A stretch of 64,000 nt of DNA from Aeromonas rivuli (GCF_000820045.1 NZ_CDBJ01000027.1:402541-466540), one strand, 5' to 3'. Shown: positions 7,294 to 16,390, numbered from the stretch's first letter. The notes: generated from the letters alone by a model not told the origin. Numbers and translations are program-made.

Positions 7294-8724
7294 ATGAAAC
7301 CACAGCGCTCCATTCGTCGCTTCCTGCTCACCGGCATACTGACTCTGGTAGGCGGCAGCCTGGTACTCAGCGCCTTCATTGGTTATCTCGAGGCGAGCCA
7401 CGAGATGGAGGAGCTGTTTGATGCCCGGTTGGCCCAATCGTCCCGTATCACCAATCAACTGCTGATCAGTTACATCAATCACACCAAGACGCTGCCTGCC
7501 GATGGCACCATCTATGAGGATTGGGAGCAGCGCAATCCGGGCACTCGCCCCCATGAGAAGGGGATGAATCTCAGTGGCGAGGACAGGGATACCACCCCCT
7601 ATGGCCACGAATTCGAGCGCAACCTCACCTTCCAGCTCATCGACAGTGACGGCGTCATACTGCTGCGCTCCCCCAGCGCTCCCGTGACCCCTATGGTAAA
7701 GCTGGCGATCGGCTTCGAGACGATGCATATCGACCGGCATCAGTGGCGCACTTTCACCCTCTATAACGACAAGCAGCAGACCTGGCTCATTGTCGCCGAG
7801 CGGGACGACGAACGCGGCGAGCTGGCCAGCAAGATGGCCACCCTCACCATGCTGCCGCTCTTCATCACCCTGCCCTTCCTGCTCGGCCTGCTCTGGTGGC
7901 TGATCACCCGTGGTCTCGCACCACTGCGCCAGCTGGTGAAAGCCGTCAGCGAGCGCCACCCCGCCAACCTGGATCCCCTCGACCTCGAACTCCAGGTACA
8001 AGAGATCACGCCGCTCACCAACGAGATCAACCGGCTGATGCACACCCTGGCCGACACCCTGGAGCGGGAAAAACAGTTCACCAATGAGGCGGCTCATGAA
8101 CTGCGAACCCCCCTGGCGGTATTGCGCATCCATAGCGAGAACGCCCTGGCGGCCCAGGATGAGGCGAGTCGGCGCCACTCCCTCGGCAAGATGCTGATCG
8201 CCCTGGATCGCAGCGATCGCCTGTTGCGCCAGTTGCTGACCCAGGCCCGCATCGACAATCAGCAGGATCCCGTGCTGGAGCGCGTCGATCTCGGCCAGCT
8301 GCTACAGGGCAGCTTGGCCACTCTGGCCCCCCTGGCGTTGCAAAAGGATCAGCAACTCTCCCTCGATGTCGAGGGCCAGACGGAGGTCATGGGGCAGCCC
8401 ACCCTGCTCGACCTGCTGTTTAGCAATCTCATCGACAATGCCCTGCGCTATACCCAGGCCAAGGGGGAGATAAGCGTGCGAGTCGAGCAACTCGGCAAGC
8501 GGGTACGGGTGGAGGTCCGGGACAATGGACCCGGCATTCCGGCCGAGGCCATGGCCCGACTGTGCGAGCGCTTCTTTCGGGTCAACCCCCAGCAGGGAGA
8601 TGGCGTCGGGCTTGGCATGGCGATAGTGCGCAGCATCGCCGAGCTGCATCGCGCCGAGCTCGATATTCACAATGGCGCCGAGGGGGGCCTGGTGGTCAGG
8701 GTGATCCTCGACGGAACCCCATAA
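7294..8724 (+). CDS. sensor histidine kinase (QseC/PmrB-like)
   Basis: A 476-residue inner-membrane kinase: a first transmembrane helix at about residues 11-33, a periplasmic sensor domain to about residue 180, a second helix (MLPLFITLPFLLGLLWWL), a HAMP-like segment, the H-box HELRTPLAVL with H268, the N-box NLIDNALRY, and G boxes DNGPGI and GVGLGMAIV. It starts at the ATG at 7294; no good ribosome binding site is visible, so translation may depend on the regulator gene 34 bases upstream. The periplasmic domain contains no signature telling its ligand. Confidence 0.9.
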   Translation: MKPQRSIRRFLLTGILTLVGGSLVLSAFIGYLEASHEMEELFDARLAQSSRITNQLLISYINHTKTLPADGTIYEDWEQRNPGTRPHEKGMNLSGEDRDTTPYGHEFERNLTFQLIDSDGVILLRSPSAPVTPMVKLAIGFETMHIDRHQWRTFTLYNDKQQTWLIVAERDDERGELASKMATLTMLPLFITLPFLLGLLWWLITRGLAPLRQLVKAVSERHPANLDPLDLELQVQEITPLTNEINRLMHTLADTLEREKQFTNEAAHELRTPLAVLRIHSENALAAQDEASRRHSLGKMLIALDRSDRLLRQLLTQARIDNQQDPVLERVDLGQLLQGSLATLAPLALQKDQQLSLDVEGQTEVMGQPTLLDLLFSNLIDNALRYTQAKGEISVRVEQLGKRVRVEVRDNGPGIPAEAMARLCERFFRVNPQQGDGVGLGMAIVRSIAELHRAELDIHNGAEGGLVVRVILDGTP

Positions 8725-8818
8725 AGCCGCGCATCTGCGCACATCTGGATGTGACGCCGCTCCGACCCGGCAGCAGGCGCACAAGCGGGCTCGGGACACC
8801 CCAGGGACACCAAAACAG

Positions 8819-8848
8819 AGAGGGCCACACCTGCCGGCGTGGCCCTCT
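8819..8848. terminator. rho-independent-type hairpin after the kinase gene
   Basis: The stem AGAGGGCCAC / GTGGCCCTCT with a ten-base loop is followed by TTTGC on the plus strand and preceded by an A-rich stretch. It can serve the kinase gene and the convergent gene at 8886. Confidence 0.7.
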
Positions 8849-8885
8849 TTGCATGGGCAGGGCGCAGCCTTGTGGTTGAGGCCGC

Positions 8886-9389
8886 TCAGGGGCACTCAGG
8901 CTGGGTGGTGAACGTCCGCCCTGCATCCACAGGACCCAACTCCGCCAACAGGCGCCGTCCCAGCAATACCGGGTAAACCATGTTCGCCCGGGATCGCAGG
9001 GTGAACTCCTCCTTGTAGAGGGTCTCACCGATACAAATGGACATATGCACCACAGGCCGCTGCTCGGAGCCACCGGCACCACTCACCGTCACGCGGCGCA
9101 GCACGGGCCGCTCTATCTCCTGCTTGACCTGCTTGTCTGTCTCCACATCTTTCATATTCAGATTGAAGCGCACCCACTCCTTGCCATCGCGCTCGAAGCG
9201 GGTCAGGTTTCGCGCATCCATGGAGGAGGTGAGCGCACCGGTATCCAGCTTGAGTTTGACCGTCACCCCGCTTGGCATGATCACCCCTTTCTCGACCCAG
9301 CCATAGACATGGTCGCTGTCGGCCTGGGCCTGCGAGGTGCTCAGCGACAGCGCCAGCAAGCCCCACAGCGCAATGTTCTGATGTTTCAT
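8886..9389 (-). CDS. periplasmic retropepsin-like protein (RimK-associated / COG4067 family)
   Basis: A 167-residue protein with a signal peptide (MKHQNIALWGLLALSLSTSQAQA) and the aspartic-protease-like LDTGA motif with D49. This family (Asp_protease_2-type, often misnamed ATP-dependent zinc protease) is related to retropepsin folds; the conserved C-terminal YPVLLGRRLL is visible. I chose the ATG at 9389, which puts the signal peptide at the very start; a GTG at 9401 is four codons upstream. The substrate is unknown. Proteolysis by this family is plausible but not shown by the sequence. Confidence 0.75.
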   Translation of the reverse strand: MKHQNIALWGLLALSLSTSQAQADSDHVYGWVEKGVIMPSGVTVKLKLDTGALTSSMDARNLTRFERDGKEWVRFNLNMKDVETDKQVKQEIERPVLRRVTVSGAGGSEQRPVVHMSICIGETLYKEEFTLRSRANMVYPVLLGRRLLAELGPVDAGRTFTTQPECP

Positions 9390-9401
9390 CCTGTCGCTCA
9401 C

Positions 9402-9787
9402 CCTCTTTGATCTATGCCGGGCCCCTGCCCGTCATCGGTTCCAGCTTGAAGCTTGATGTTGCCCCCGTCAATGCGGCGCGGTGCATCCGGGATAAGATCG
9501 GGAAAGTGGCAGCTATCTTCCGACAAATTCGGACATCTTTCGACAAAATAATGACAACGGGACGAGGCGATGTAAACGGAGGAACTGAGGGAGACGTCGC
9601 GGGGGAAAACCCAGGTTGTGACGCCAAAGGCTACCACAAAAGATCTGCCATTATCAGTCTTGTTCCGGAGGGATTTCTGACTAGACTGTTGTAAACCGGA
9701 GGCCTCGAAAACCTGCGGTTTTTTTGTGCCTGCCGTTTATCCAGACAGGGCTCCTGGCCCCTCGACCAGGCTCATTAAGGAAATGTC
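9402..9787. other. gene-free interval before guaC
   Basis: This 386-base interval lies between divergent genes. I see no convincing coding region: the open frames present have no family resemblance or ribosome binding site. It contains an inverted repeat TCCGA-N5-TCGGA at 9519-9533, next to the partly repeated TTTCGACAAAAT, a possible promoter (TTGTTC at 9661, TAGACT at 9683), and the hairpin with a T run described separately. Regulation of guaC from here is likely, but the sites are weak matches. Confidence 0.5.
9694..9725 (+). terminator. terminator-like hairpin in the guaC leader
   Basis: AAACCGGAGG pairs with CCTGCGGTTT (one mismatch) around a nine-base loop and is followed by a T run, 63 bases before guaC. 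It has the form of an intrinsic terminator. With no gene immediately upstream on this strand, it could end a small transcript from the 9402-9690 interval or attenuate guaC. Confidence 0.5.
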
Positions 9788-10831
9788 ATGCGTATCGAAG
9801 AAGACTTGAAGCTCGGTTTCAAAGACGTGCTGTTTCGCCCCAAGCGCTCAACCCTCAAGAGCCGCTCCCAAGTCAGCCTGACCCGTCAGTTCACCTTCAA
9901 GCACACCCAGAGCCAGTGGCAGGGGGTGCCCGTCATCGCCGCCAACATGGACACCGTCGGCAGCTTCGCCATGGCGCGTACCCTGGCGGGCTTCGAGATG
10001 ATGACGGCGGTACACAAGCACTACAGCCTCGCCCAGTGGCAAACCTTCGTCAGCGAAACCGATCCGGCCCTGCTCGGCCATGTGATGGTCTCCACCGGCA
10101 CCTCGGAAGAGGATTTTATCAAGACCCGCCAGATCCTGGCCATGTCGGCGGCCCTGCGCTTCATCTGCGTGGACGTGGCCAACGGCTACTCCCAGCACTT
10201 CGTCGAATTCCTGCGCAAGACTCGTGAAGCCTGCCCGAACCACGTCATCCTGGCCGGCAACGTGGTCACCGGCGAGATGGTGGAGGAGCTGATCCTCTCC
10301 GGCGCCGACATCGTCAAGGTCGGCATAGGCCCGGGCTCGGTCTGCACCACCCGGGTCAAGACCGGGGTCGGCTATCCCCAGCTCTCCGCCATCATTGAGT
10401 GCGCCGATGCGGCCCATGGCCTGGGCGGCCAGATCGTCGGTGACGGCGGCTGCGCCTGCCCGGGAGACGTGGCGAAGGCCTTTGGCGGCGGCGCCGACTT
10501 CGTGATGCTGGGGGGCATGCTGGCGGCCCACGAGGAGTGCGGCGGCGAGATCGTCGAGTCAGAAGGCAACGCCTTCATGAAGTTCTATGGCATGAGCTCG
10601 GCCAGCGCCATGGACAAGCACGCCGGCGGCGTCGCCGACTATCGCGCCTCCGAGGGTAAAACCGTGCTGCTGCCCTATCGCGGCCCGGTCGAGAACACGG
10701 TGCGCGACATCCTCGGCGGCGTGCGATCCACCTGCACCTACGTCGGCGCCAGCCAGCTCAAAGAGTTGACCAAGCGCACCACCTTTATCCGGGTGCGCGA
10801 ACAAGAGAACAACGTCTACGGCAAGGAGTAA
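9788..10831 (+). CDS. guaC: GMP reductase
   Basis: A 347-residue GMP reductase converting GMP to IMP with NADPH and ammonia release, part of purine salvage in the cytoplasm. The IMPDH/GMPR barrel is clear: [12 protein letters not shown] near residue 50 and the active-site loop [11 protein letters not shown] with catalytic C186, the same number as in E. coli GuaC. The length matches the family. AAGGA precedes the ATG. Directly after its stop lies a duplicate of its last 90 bases. The gene stands alone, not in an operon. Confidence 0.97.
   Translation: MRIEEDLKLGFKDVLFRPKRSTLKSRSQVSLTRQFTFKHTQSQWQGVPVIAANMDTVGSFAMARTLAGFEMMTAVHKHYSLAQWQTFVSETDPALLGHVMVSTGTSEEDFIKTRQILAMSAALRFICVDVANGYSQHFVEFLRKTREACPNHVILAGNVVTGEMVEELILSGADIVKVGIGPGSVCTTRVKTGVGYPQLSAIIECADAAHGLGGQIVGDGGCACPGDVAKAFGGGADFVMLGGMLAAHEECGGEIVESEGNAFMKFYGMSSASAMDKHAGGVADYRASEGKTVLLPYRGPVENTVRDILGGVRSTCTYVGASQLKELTKRTTFIRVREQENNVYGKE
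10727..10831 (+). repeat. 3' end of guaC, parent copy of a partial tandem duplication
   Basis: The last part of guaC is repeated at 10853-10961. Over the final 90 bases (10742-10831 against 10872-10961) I count two differences by eye: one silent (AAA/AAG) and one Arg/Leu (CGC/CTC). Left of that the match continues as TCCACCTGCA with a four-base difference. Confidence 0.95.
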
Positions 10832-10852
10832 ACCCGCTCCCATTGTGTTTGC

Positions 10853-10961
10853 TCCACCTGCATCTATCTGGGTCGGCGCCAGCCAGCTCAAGGAGTTGAC
10901 CAAGCTCACCACCTTTATCCGGGTGCGCGAACAAGAGAACAACGTCTACGGCAAGGAGTAA
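10853..10961 (+). repeat. duplicated guaC 3' end (remnant)
   Basis: This is a second copy of the guaC 3' terminus including its stop codon, 21 bases after the real stop. It would encode [18 protein letters not shown] and onwards, but it has no start and is a fragment. Such terminal fragments arise by site-specific integration at a gene end or by recombination with another allele. No integrase or element is present here. Confidence 0.9.
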
Positions 10962-11041
10962 CGCGCCGCTGACGGTTAGAAGCCAACCCACCGGTGTGCT
11001 ACCCTGCGCACCGGTTTTTTTTGCATCTGGAACCCCGAGCC

Positions 11042-12211
11042 ATGACAAGCCCCCTGCCCCCCTTTGACTGGGACATCTTCTGCACCGTGGTGGACAACTT
11101 CGGCGACATAGGCGTCACCTGGCGGCTGGCCCGCCAGCTGGAGCAGGAGGGTCATGGACAGGTACGGCTCTGGGTGGACGATCTGGCCAGCTTCGCCCGC
11201 ATCTGTCCGGGGCTGGATCCTGCGCTGGATCGCCAGTGGGTTGAGGGGATCCACATCCAGCACTGGCACTATACCCTGCCCGTCGATGTCATCCCGGCCA
11301 GGGTCGTGATCGAAGCCTTTGCCTGCGAACTGCCTACGCCTTTCGTACAGGCCATGGCCGAGCAGAGCCCGCCCCCCTGCTGGATCAATCTGGAGTACCT
11401 CAGTGCCGAAGCCTGGGTCGAGGATTGCCACGGCCTCGCCTCCCCCCAGCGGGTGAGCAAGCTGAGCCTCAATAAATACTTCTTTTTCCCGGGCTTCACC
11501 CCCAGCACCGGTGGCCTGCTGTGCGAGCGCGGACTGATCCAGGCACGGGACGCCTGGCAACAGGATGAGGCCGGACTGGTCGCCTACTGGGCCAGTCTCG
11601 GCCTGCCGCCCCAAGGGGAAGATGAGCGGCGCATCAGCCTGTTTGCCTATGAGAGCGAGGCACTCATCAGCCTGGTCGAGGGTTGGCAGGCCAGCCCAAC
11701 CCCGGTCACCCTGTTGCTGCCGCTGGGCCGCGCCGTGGCGGACGTGCTACGGGGCCTGGGCTGTGAGGGCCAGGCCGTGCAGGCCGGTGATCTGTTGCGA
11801 GGGGGCAACCTCAGCGTCAAGCTGCTGCCGATGACGGATCAGGCCGGTTATGACAGGCTGCTGTGGAGCTGCGATCTCAATCTAGTGCGCGGCGAAGACT
11901 CTTTCGTGCGGGCCCAGTGGGCGGCGCGTCCCTTCCTCTGGCACATCTATCCCCAGGAGGAGCAGGCCCACATGGTCAAGCTGGACGGCTTCCTCGATCA
12001 TTACCTGGCCGACTTGCCACCCGAGGTCAGTCAATGGCTACGGGCCTTCAACCATGCGCTTAATCAAGGGGATGGCACGAGGGAGCTCTGGGACAAATGG
12101 CCGCAATATGACGCTATTTTGCGGCAACATGGGGGAGACTGGTCACAGAAGTTGCTGAGGGATGGGGATCTCCTCACGCGATTGGTGAAATTTCTGGAAA
12201 GCCGTATATAA
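11042..12211 (+). CDS. earP: EF-P arginine rhamnosyltransferase EarP
   Basis: A 389-residue glycosyltransferase that transfers rhamnose from dTDP-rhamnose to Arg32 of elongation factor P, which lets EF-P relieve ribosome stalling at polyprolines. The GT-B enzyme's key residues can be seen: D18 and D22 in VDNFGDIGVTWR (the equivalents of the two Asp of the Pseudomonas enzyme) and the acidic E285 in RGEDSFVRAQWA. I chose the ATG at 11042 as the conserved start; a frame extension to 10994 is not family-like. It lies directly upstream of efp, its substrate gene, as expected for this pathway. Confidence 0.95.
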   Translation: MTSPLPPFDWDIFCTVVDNFGDIGVTWRLARQLEQEGHGQVRLWVDDLASFARICPGLDPALDRQWVEGIHIQHWHYTLPVDVIPARVVIEAFACELPTPFVQAMAEQSPPPCWINLEYLSAEAWVEDCHGLASPQRVSKLSLNKYFFFPGFTPSTGGLLCERGLIQARDAWQQDEAGLVAYWASLGLPPQGEDERRISLFAYESEALISLVEGWQASPTPVTLLLPLGRAVADVLRGLGCEGQAVQAGDLLRGGNLSVKLLPMTDQAGYDRLLWSCDLNLVRGEDSFVRAQWAARPFLWHIYPQEEQAHMVKLDGFLDHYLADLPPEVSQWLRAFNHALNQGDGTRELWDKWPQYDAILRQHGGDWSQKLLRDGDLLTRLVKFLESRI

Positions 12212-12212
12212 T
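12207..12212 (+). promoter_or_regulatory. -10 box of the efp promoter
   Basis: A perfect TATAAT overlaps the earP stop codon, with TTGGTG at 12182 as a possible -35 (19-base spacer, long). It lies 50 bases before the efp start, so efp is probably transcribed on its own as well as with earP. Confidence 0.55.
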
Positions 12213-12262
12213 CTGGCGGTTTTTATCCCCTTATACGCACATATTGCACAGGAATTTTTTAC

Positions 12263-12829
12263 ATGAAAACCGCACAGGAAATCCGCGCTGGTAACGTCGT
12301 CATGATCGGCACCGAGCCGATGGTGGTACAGAAGGCCGAGTTCAACAAATCCGGCCGTAACTCCGCCGTGGTCAAGATGAAGCTGAAGGGCCTGCTCAAC
12401 GGCAGCGCCACCGAGACCGTCTTCAAGGCCGACGACAAGCTGGACGTGGTTCAGCTGGAGCGTAAAGAGTGCACCTACTCCTACTTCTCCGATCCCCTGT
12501 ATGTCTTCATGGACACCGAGTACAACCAGCACGATGTCGAGAAAGACAACCTGGGTGATGCCCTGAACTACATGGTTGACGGCATGGAAGACATCTGCGA
12601 AGTGACTTTCTACAACGAGAAAGCCATCTCCGTCGAACTGCCGACCACCATAGTCCGCGAAGTCGAGTACACCGAACCGGCCGCCCGTGGCGACACCTCC
12701 GGCAAAGTGACCAAGCCTGCCCGTCTGAAGGGCACCACCTACGAGCTGGCCGTTGCCGCCTTCGTAGAGATCGGTGACAAGATCGAAATCGATACCCGCA
12801 CCGGTGAGTTCAAGCGTCGCGTCAACTGA
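12263..12829 (+). CDS. efp: elongation factor P (arginine-type)
   Basis: A 188-residue EF-P with the three beta-barrel domains. The loop that reaches the peptidyl-transferase centre reads KSGRNSA with R32 at the tip, so this is the rhamnosylated type, agreeing with earP upstream rather than an EpmA/lysine system. The conserved C-terminal [16 protein letters not shown] is present. AGGAA precedes the ATG. A strong terminator follows. Confidence 0.98.
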   Translation: MKTAQEIRAGNVVMIGTEPMVVQKAEFNKSGRNSAVVKMKLKGLLNGSATETVFKADDKLDVVQLERKECTYSYFSDPLYVFMDTEYNQHDVEKDNLGDALNYMVDGMEDICEVTFYNEKAISVELPTTIVREVEYTEPAARGDTSGKVTKPARLKGTTYELAVAAFVEIGDKIEIDTRTGEFKRRVN

Positions 12830-12852
12830 TGTGACGGCTTAGGCCAGTGTTG

Positions 12853-12881
12853 AAAAAAGCGAGCCCCTGGCTCGCTTTTTT
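12853..12881 (+). terminator. efp terminator
   Basis: AAAAAAGCGAGCC pairs with GGCTCGCTTTTTT around a three-base loop, 24 bases after the efp stop: a textbook intrinsic terminator. Confidence 0.92.
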
Positions 12882-13012
12882 ATTGGCCGACCTTCCTCCG
12901 CCTGTCTGGCGATCCCAGCCCATGACCCCCTAATCCCTCGACTCCCCTTCAGGAATGCCCCAGGCCGCCGCTAACAGTAAGACCCGCACCCAGGGTGAGC
13001 CAAGAGGGGCCT

Positions 13013-13768
13013 ATGGCCAGAGTATCGCTACCGTTGTTGTTGAGCCTGTGCAGCCTGAGCGGTGGGCCTCTCCTTGCCAGCGAGCTGACCCCGCCCCCTC
13101 CGGCGGATCACTGGCAGAGTCGTGACTGGCAAGGTCTGCCCGGCGCCAGTCAGCTGGAGAAACAGACGGTGCTCTTTGCCAAACATGACAGCAACAGCTA
13201 CCTGGGTCTGGCCATCCTGCTGCCAGACTGGCAGCGCAGTGGTCAGTTGTGGCAACTGACACGCCAGCTGACCCGCGTCGGCTTCGATACCCTGTTGCTG
13301 CTGCCCTCCCCAAATCAAACCGAGCTAGATCCCACGGCCGAGAAGAAGCAGCAGGGCATAGATGCCTTTCGCAAACAGTTCGCCGAGCGCATCGTCCAAC
13401 TCGGTGACGCCAAGTGGCAGGCGGGGGGCTTCAAGCTGCTGCTGGCTCAGGGCACCAGCGCCGCCTGGGTCAGCAACCTCATTGCCAGCGAGCAGCTGCC
13501 CGCCCCCGATGCCCTGGTGCTGCTCGACGGCTTCTTCCCCAATTCCCAGAGCAACCAGACCCTGGCCAAGCAGGTCGCCCAAGGCACCATACCCACGCTG
13601 GATCTCTATCAGGAGCAGGGGGGGAACTGGCCACTGCAGGCCGCCGAGCAACGCCGTGAGGAGAGTCGGCGCAGTCACAATCTCAACTACCGCCCCTATG
13701 CCCTGATGGAACTCGATGAGGCGCCGGGGCGCATCCAGGGTTGGCTCACTCACCTTGGCTGGCTCTGA
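13013..13768 (+). CDS. DUF3530 family periplasmic protein
   Basis: A 251-residue protein with a signal peptide (ending near LLAS) and a compact alpha/beta-hydrolase-like body: LAILLPDWQRSG, GFDTLLLLPSP and LLLAQGTSAAWVSNLI occupy the places of core strands and a nucleophile elbow (QGTSAAW). It matches the DUF3530 family known from Vibrio, Shewanella and Aeromonas; its function is unknown. The start at 13013 has GAGGGG five bases upstream, better than the GTG at 12995. It stands alone between efp and the dehydrogenase gene. Confidence 0.8.
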   Translation: MARVSLPLLLSLCSLSGGPLLASELTPPPPADHWQSRDWQGLPGASQLEKQTVLFAKHDSNSYLGLAILLPDWQRSGQLWQLTRQLTRVGFDTLLLLPSPNQTELDPTAEKKQQGIDAFRKQFAERIVQLGDAKWQAGGFKLLLAQGTSAAWVSNLIASEQLPAPDALVLLDGFFPNSQSNQTLAKQVAQGTIPTLDLYQEQGGNWPLQAAEQRREESRRSHNLNYRPYALMELDEAPGRIQGWLTHLGWL

Positions 13769-13895
13769 CGGCTCTGATGCCAGGGGATGAAATAGCGGAT
13801 CCGGCCCCAGAGCGGGATCTCGCTGCCAAGGGCGATTGGCAGTGGCCCTCCGCCCCCTTTCTTTGGCATCATGGGACTCCATAGCCGGAGGCCCC

Positions 13896-14852
13896 ATGCA
13901 GCAGATAGTCTTCCTCGACAGCGATACCCTGGATGCGGGCGTGCGACTGCATCGCCCCGACTTCCCCCATCACTGGTTGAGTTACCCGACCACGACACCG
14001 GATCAGGTGGTGCCTCGCCTGCGTGAGGCCAGCATCGCCATCATCAACAAGGTGCGCATAGGCAAAGCCGAACTGGCCGCGTTGCCAGGGCTGCGCTTAA
14101 TCGCCCTGGCCGCCACCGGCAGCGACAACCTGGATCTGGAGGCGTGCCGCGCCGCCAACGTCGCCGTGTGCAACATCCGCAACTATTCGGGCCCCTCGGT
14201 GCCAGAGCATGCCATGGCCCTGATGCTGGCCCTGTCACGCAACCTGTTCGCCTGGCGCCAATCCCTGCTGGAGGGGCGCTGGCAACAGAGCGGCCAGTTC
14301 TGCTTCTTCGATCACCCCATCATGGATCTGCACGGCAAGCGGCTCGGCATCATCGGCAAGGGCACCCTGGGCCAGGCCCTGGGCGAGCGGGCGCTTGGCA
14401 TCGGCATGGAGGTGCGTTATGCCCAGAGCCAGATAGGCGGTGAGGCAGCAGGCGATCGCCTGCCCCTCGATGAGCTGTTGGCCAGCTCGGATGTGATCAG
14501 CCTGCACTGCCCGCTCACTCCCTACACCCGCCACCTCATCGGGGAGCGTGAGCTGGCACTGATGAAACCGACGGCCTTGTTGATCAACGTAGGCCGTGGC
14601 GGCCTGGTGGACGAGCAGGCGCTGCTGGAGGCGTTGGGGAACGGCCGGCTCGGCGGCGCCGGCTTCGATGTGGCCAGCCAGGAGCCGCCCCCTCCGGATC
14701 ACCCGCTGATGCGGGCGCTGCAATATCCCAACTTCATCCTGACCCCGCACGTGGCCTGGGCCAGCGAAGAGTCGATGCAGCGCCTGGCCGATCAGCTGAT
14801 CGACAACATCAACGCCTTTGCCGCCGGGAGACGCCAGCACCGGCTGGTCTGA
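13896..14852 (+). CDS. D-2-hydroxyacid dehydrogenase (glycerate dehydrogenase-like)
   Basis: A 318-residue NAD(P)-dependent 2-hydroxyacid dehydrogenase that would interconvert a D-2-hydroxy acid and a 2-oxo acid (hydroxypyruvate/glycerate is the usual HprA substrate). The Rossmann motif GIIGKGTLG lies near residue 150 and the catalytic arginine in NVGRGGLVDE, with the histidine in TPHVAW. The start at 13896 has GGAGG six bases upstream. The exact substrate is not determined; HprA is the closest guess. Confidence 0.88.
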   Translation: MQQIVFLDSDTLDAGVRLHRPDFPHHWLSYPTTTPDQVVPRLREASIAIINKVRIGKAELAALPGLRLIALAATGSDNLDLEACRAANVAVCNIRNYSGPSVPEHAMALMLALSRNLFAWRQSLLEGRWQQSGQFCFFDHPIMDLHGKRLGIIGKGTLGQALGERALGIGMEVRYAQSQIGGEAAGDRLPLDELLASSDVISLHCPLTPYTRHLIGERELALMKPTALLINVGRGGLVDEQALLEALGNGRLGGAGFDVASQEPPPPDHPLMRALQYPNFILTPHVAWASEESMQRLADQLIDNINAFAAGRRQHRLV

Positions 14853-14932
14853 CCCAGGACGCTCAAGGCGAATGAACACGAGGCATATCGGTTCCCACGG
14901 AGGGCGACACAGCGGCGATAGTGAAACGGCAG

Positions 14933-14963
14933 GAAGAGGGGAGGCACCATGCCTCCCCTCTTC
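14933..14963. terminator. bidirectional hairpin after the dehydrogenase gene
   Basis: A perfect 14-bp stem (GAAGAGGGGAGGCA and its complement) with a three-base loop is followed by TATTGTT. It lies between convergent genes and could end both. Confidence 0.8.
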
Positions 14964-15104
14964 TATTGTTCCCGGTAAGAGCCGGGGTCGAGACCAAGCT
15001 GCGGCTGCAGCTCGTCTTGTTGCACTTATCCTTGCACTTGTCTCTGAGCCTATCTCTGCACTATCCGCACATGGGCGAGCTCATGCCTGCAGACGCCCTG
15101 CATT

Positions 15105-16187
15105 TCAACGTGGGGAGACAGGGGGCGGCAGCGGGATCCCCCGCGCCTCCATCACCACCCGCAGTCGATCCGGGTAGTCGGTGATCATGCCGTCGACCCC
15201 GTTCTCCAGCATGCGATTCATGGTGCCCTCATCGTCGACCGTCCAGGGGATCACCTTGATGCCCTCGGCATGGGCGGCATCGACCAGATCCGGAGTGGTG
15301 TACTCCACATAGCCGGGATCCCCGTAACGTCCCCCCTGGGGATCCCCGTGCACCGGAGAGATGGCATCGGCGCCGAAAGAGGCCACGGCCTGCACCAGAT
15401 CCCCATTGAAGTCATCGATGTCGAGCCCCCCCAGCCAGGGAGACGCACCCGGCATGCCAACCTGCAGGAACTGCTGACCATTGGTCAAGGCTATGATGGG
15501 CAGGCTGGGTTCGAGCTCCCGCGCCAGCATGAGTGAGCCCCAGTCGAAACTCTGTATGGTTGCCTGCCGCATCAGACCGGCGTCACGGATCTCCTTGAGC
15601 ACCGTCTTGACGAAGATCTCCCGGGGGGCCGTCTCCTCCGGTGCGCCCGCCTCGACCTTGGTCTCGATGTTGAGCAGCACCTGATCGGCCTGGTAGGCGT
15701 TCACCAGGGCTAACACCTCTTGCAGGGTCGGCATGGTGGCACCGGGGACCTGCACCTGCTCGGGAAAATCGGCCAGCGGCAGGGAGCCACAATCCAGGGT
15801 CTTCACCTGGGCCAGGGTGAGATCCTTGATGTATTTGCCCACGTAGGGGTACAGGGGATCTCCCTCGCTGGCGGGCTGGGTATCCAGACACTTCTTGTCC
15901 GAGATCTTGCGATCATGGGTCACAACCGCTATGCCATCCCGGGTGATCTGGGTGTCCATCTCCAGGGTGGTGACCCCCATCTCCAGCGCATTGGTGAAGG
16001 CGGCCAGGGTGCTTTCCGAGACGAGGCCGAGGCCGCCACGATGCGCCTCTAGATCGAAGGCCCTGGGCTCGTTGAACAGGTGTGGTGGGGTATCAGGCTG
16101 GGATGTCGACTCATTGTCATTGCAGGCCGAAAGCAACAGGGGAGAAAAGAGCACCAGGCTAAGGAGGCGAGGTGTTGGGATAGACAT
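15105..16187 (-). CDS. glycerophosphodiester phosphodiesterase, lipoprotein
   Basis: A 360-residue GDPD-domain enzyme with a lipoprotein signal (lipobox LLSAC), so it is anchored to a membrane outside the cytoplasm. It would hydrolyse glycerophosphodiesters to glycerol-3-phosphate and an alcohol. The GDPD catalytic sites are visible: EAHRGGLGL with the first histidine, EMDTQITRDG with the metal-binding acids, and VVTHDRKI with the second histidine. It is related to GlpQ but the sequence differs in the middle. I preferred the ATG at 16187 (AAGG eight bases upstream) over the one at 16193. It is a single gene with no glp genes around it. Confidence 0.87.
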   Translation of the reverse strand: MSIPTPRLLSLVLFSPLLLSACNDNESTSQPDTPPHLFNEPRAFDLEAHRGGLGLVSESTLAAFTNALEMGVTTLEMDTQITRDGIAVVTHDRKISDKKCLDTQPASEGDPLYPYVGKYIKDLTLAQVKTLDCGSLPLADFPEQVQVPGATMPTLQEVLALVNAYQADQVLLNIETKVEAGAPEETAPREIFVKTVLKEIRDAGLMRQATIQSFDWGSLMLARELEPSLPIIALTNGQQFLQVGMPGASPWLGGLDIDDFNGDLVQAVASFGADAISPVHGDPQGGRYGDPGYVEYTTPDLVDAAHAEGIKVIPWTVDDEGTMNRMLENGVDGMITDYPDRLRVVMEARGIPLPPPVSPR

Positions 16188-16357
16188 GAGCATAACCTTG
16201 TTGAGTAAGAGGTCCGGCTAAGCTAACTCCTTTATATTTCTAAAAAATTAATATGACTGATGTTGTTGCCATTCTCTTGTTCGTCTCTCTTCCAGGGAGG
16301 GCGATGGATCAACAGGCCGGACATGCCACGGCCCGCATACCGCAGACAGAATGCAAT

Positions 16358-16390
16358 CAAGCATGCCAGTCTGACAGACTGGCATGCTTG
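16358..16390. terminator. perfect 15-bp inverted repeat
   Basis: CAAGCATGCCAGTCT and its exact complement flank a three-base loop, downstream of the glycine-zipper gene on the minus strand. There is no T run on either side, so it may be a processed or rho-assisted 3' end and not a classic terminator. Confidence 0.55.

Noticed and set aside
9407-9694. A 95-codon plus-strand frame upstream of guaC
   Set aside because: It has no ribosome site, its composition is unlike its neighbours' proteins, and it overlaps the probable promoter region.
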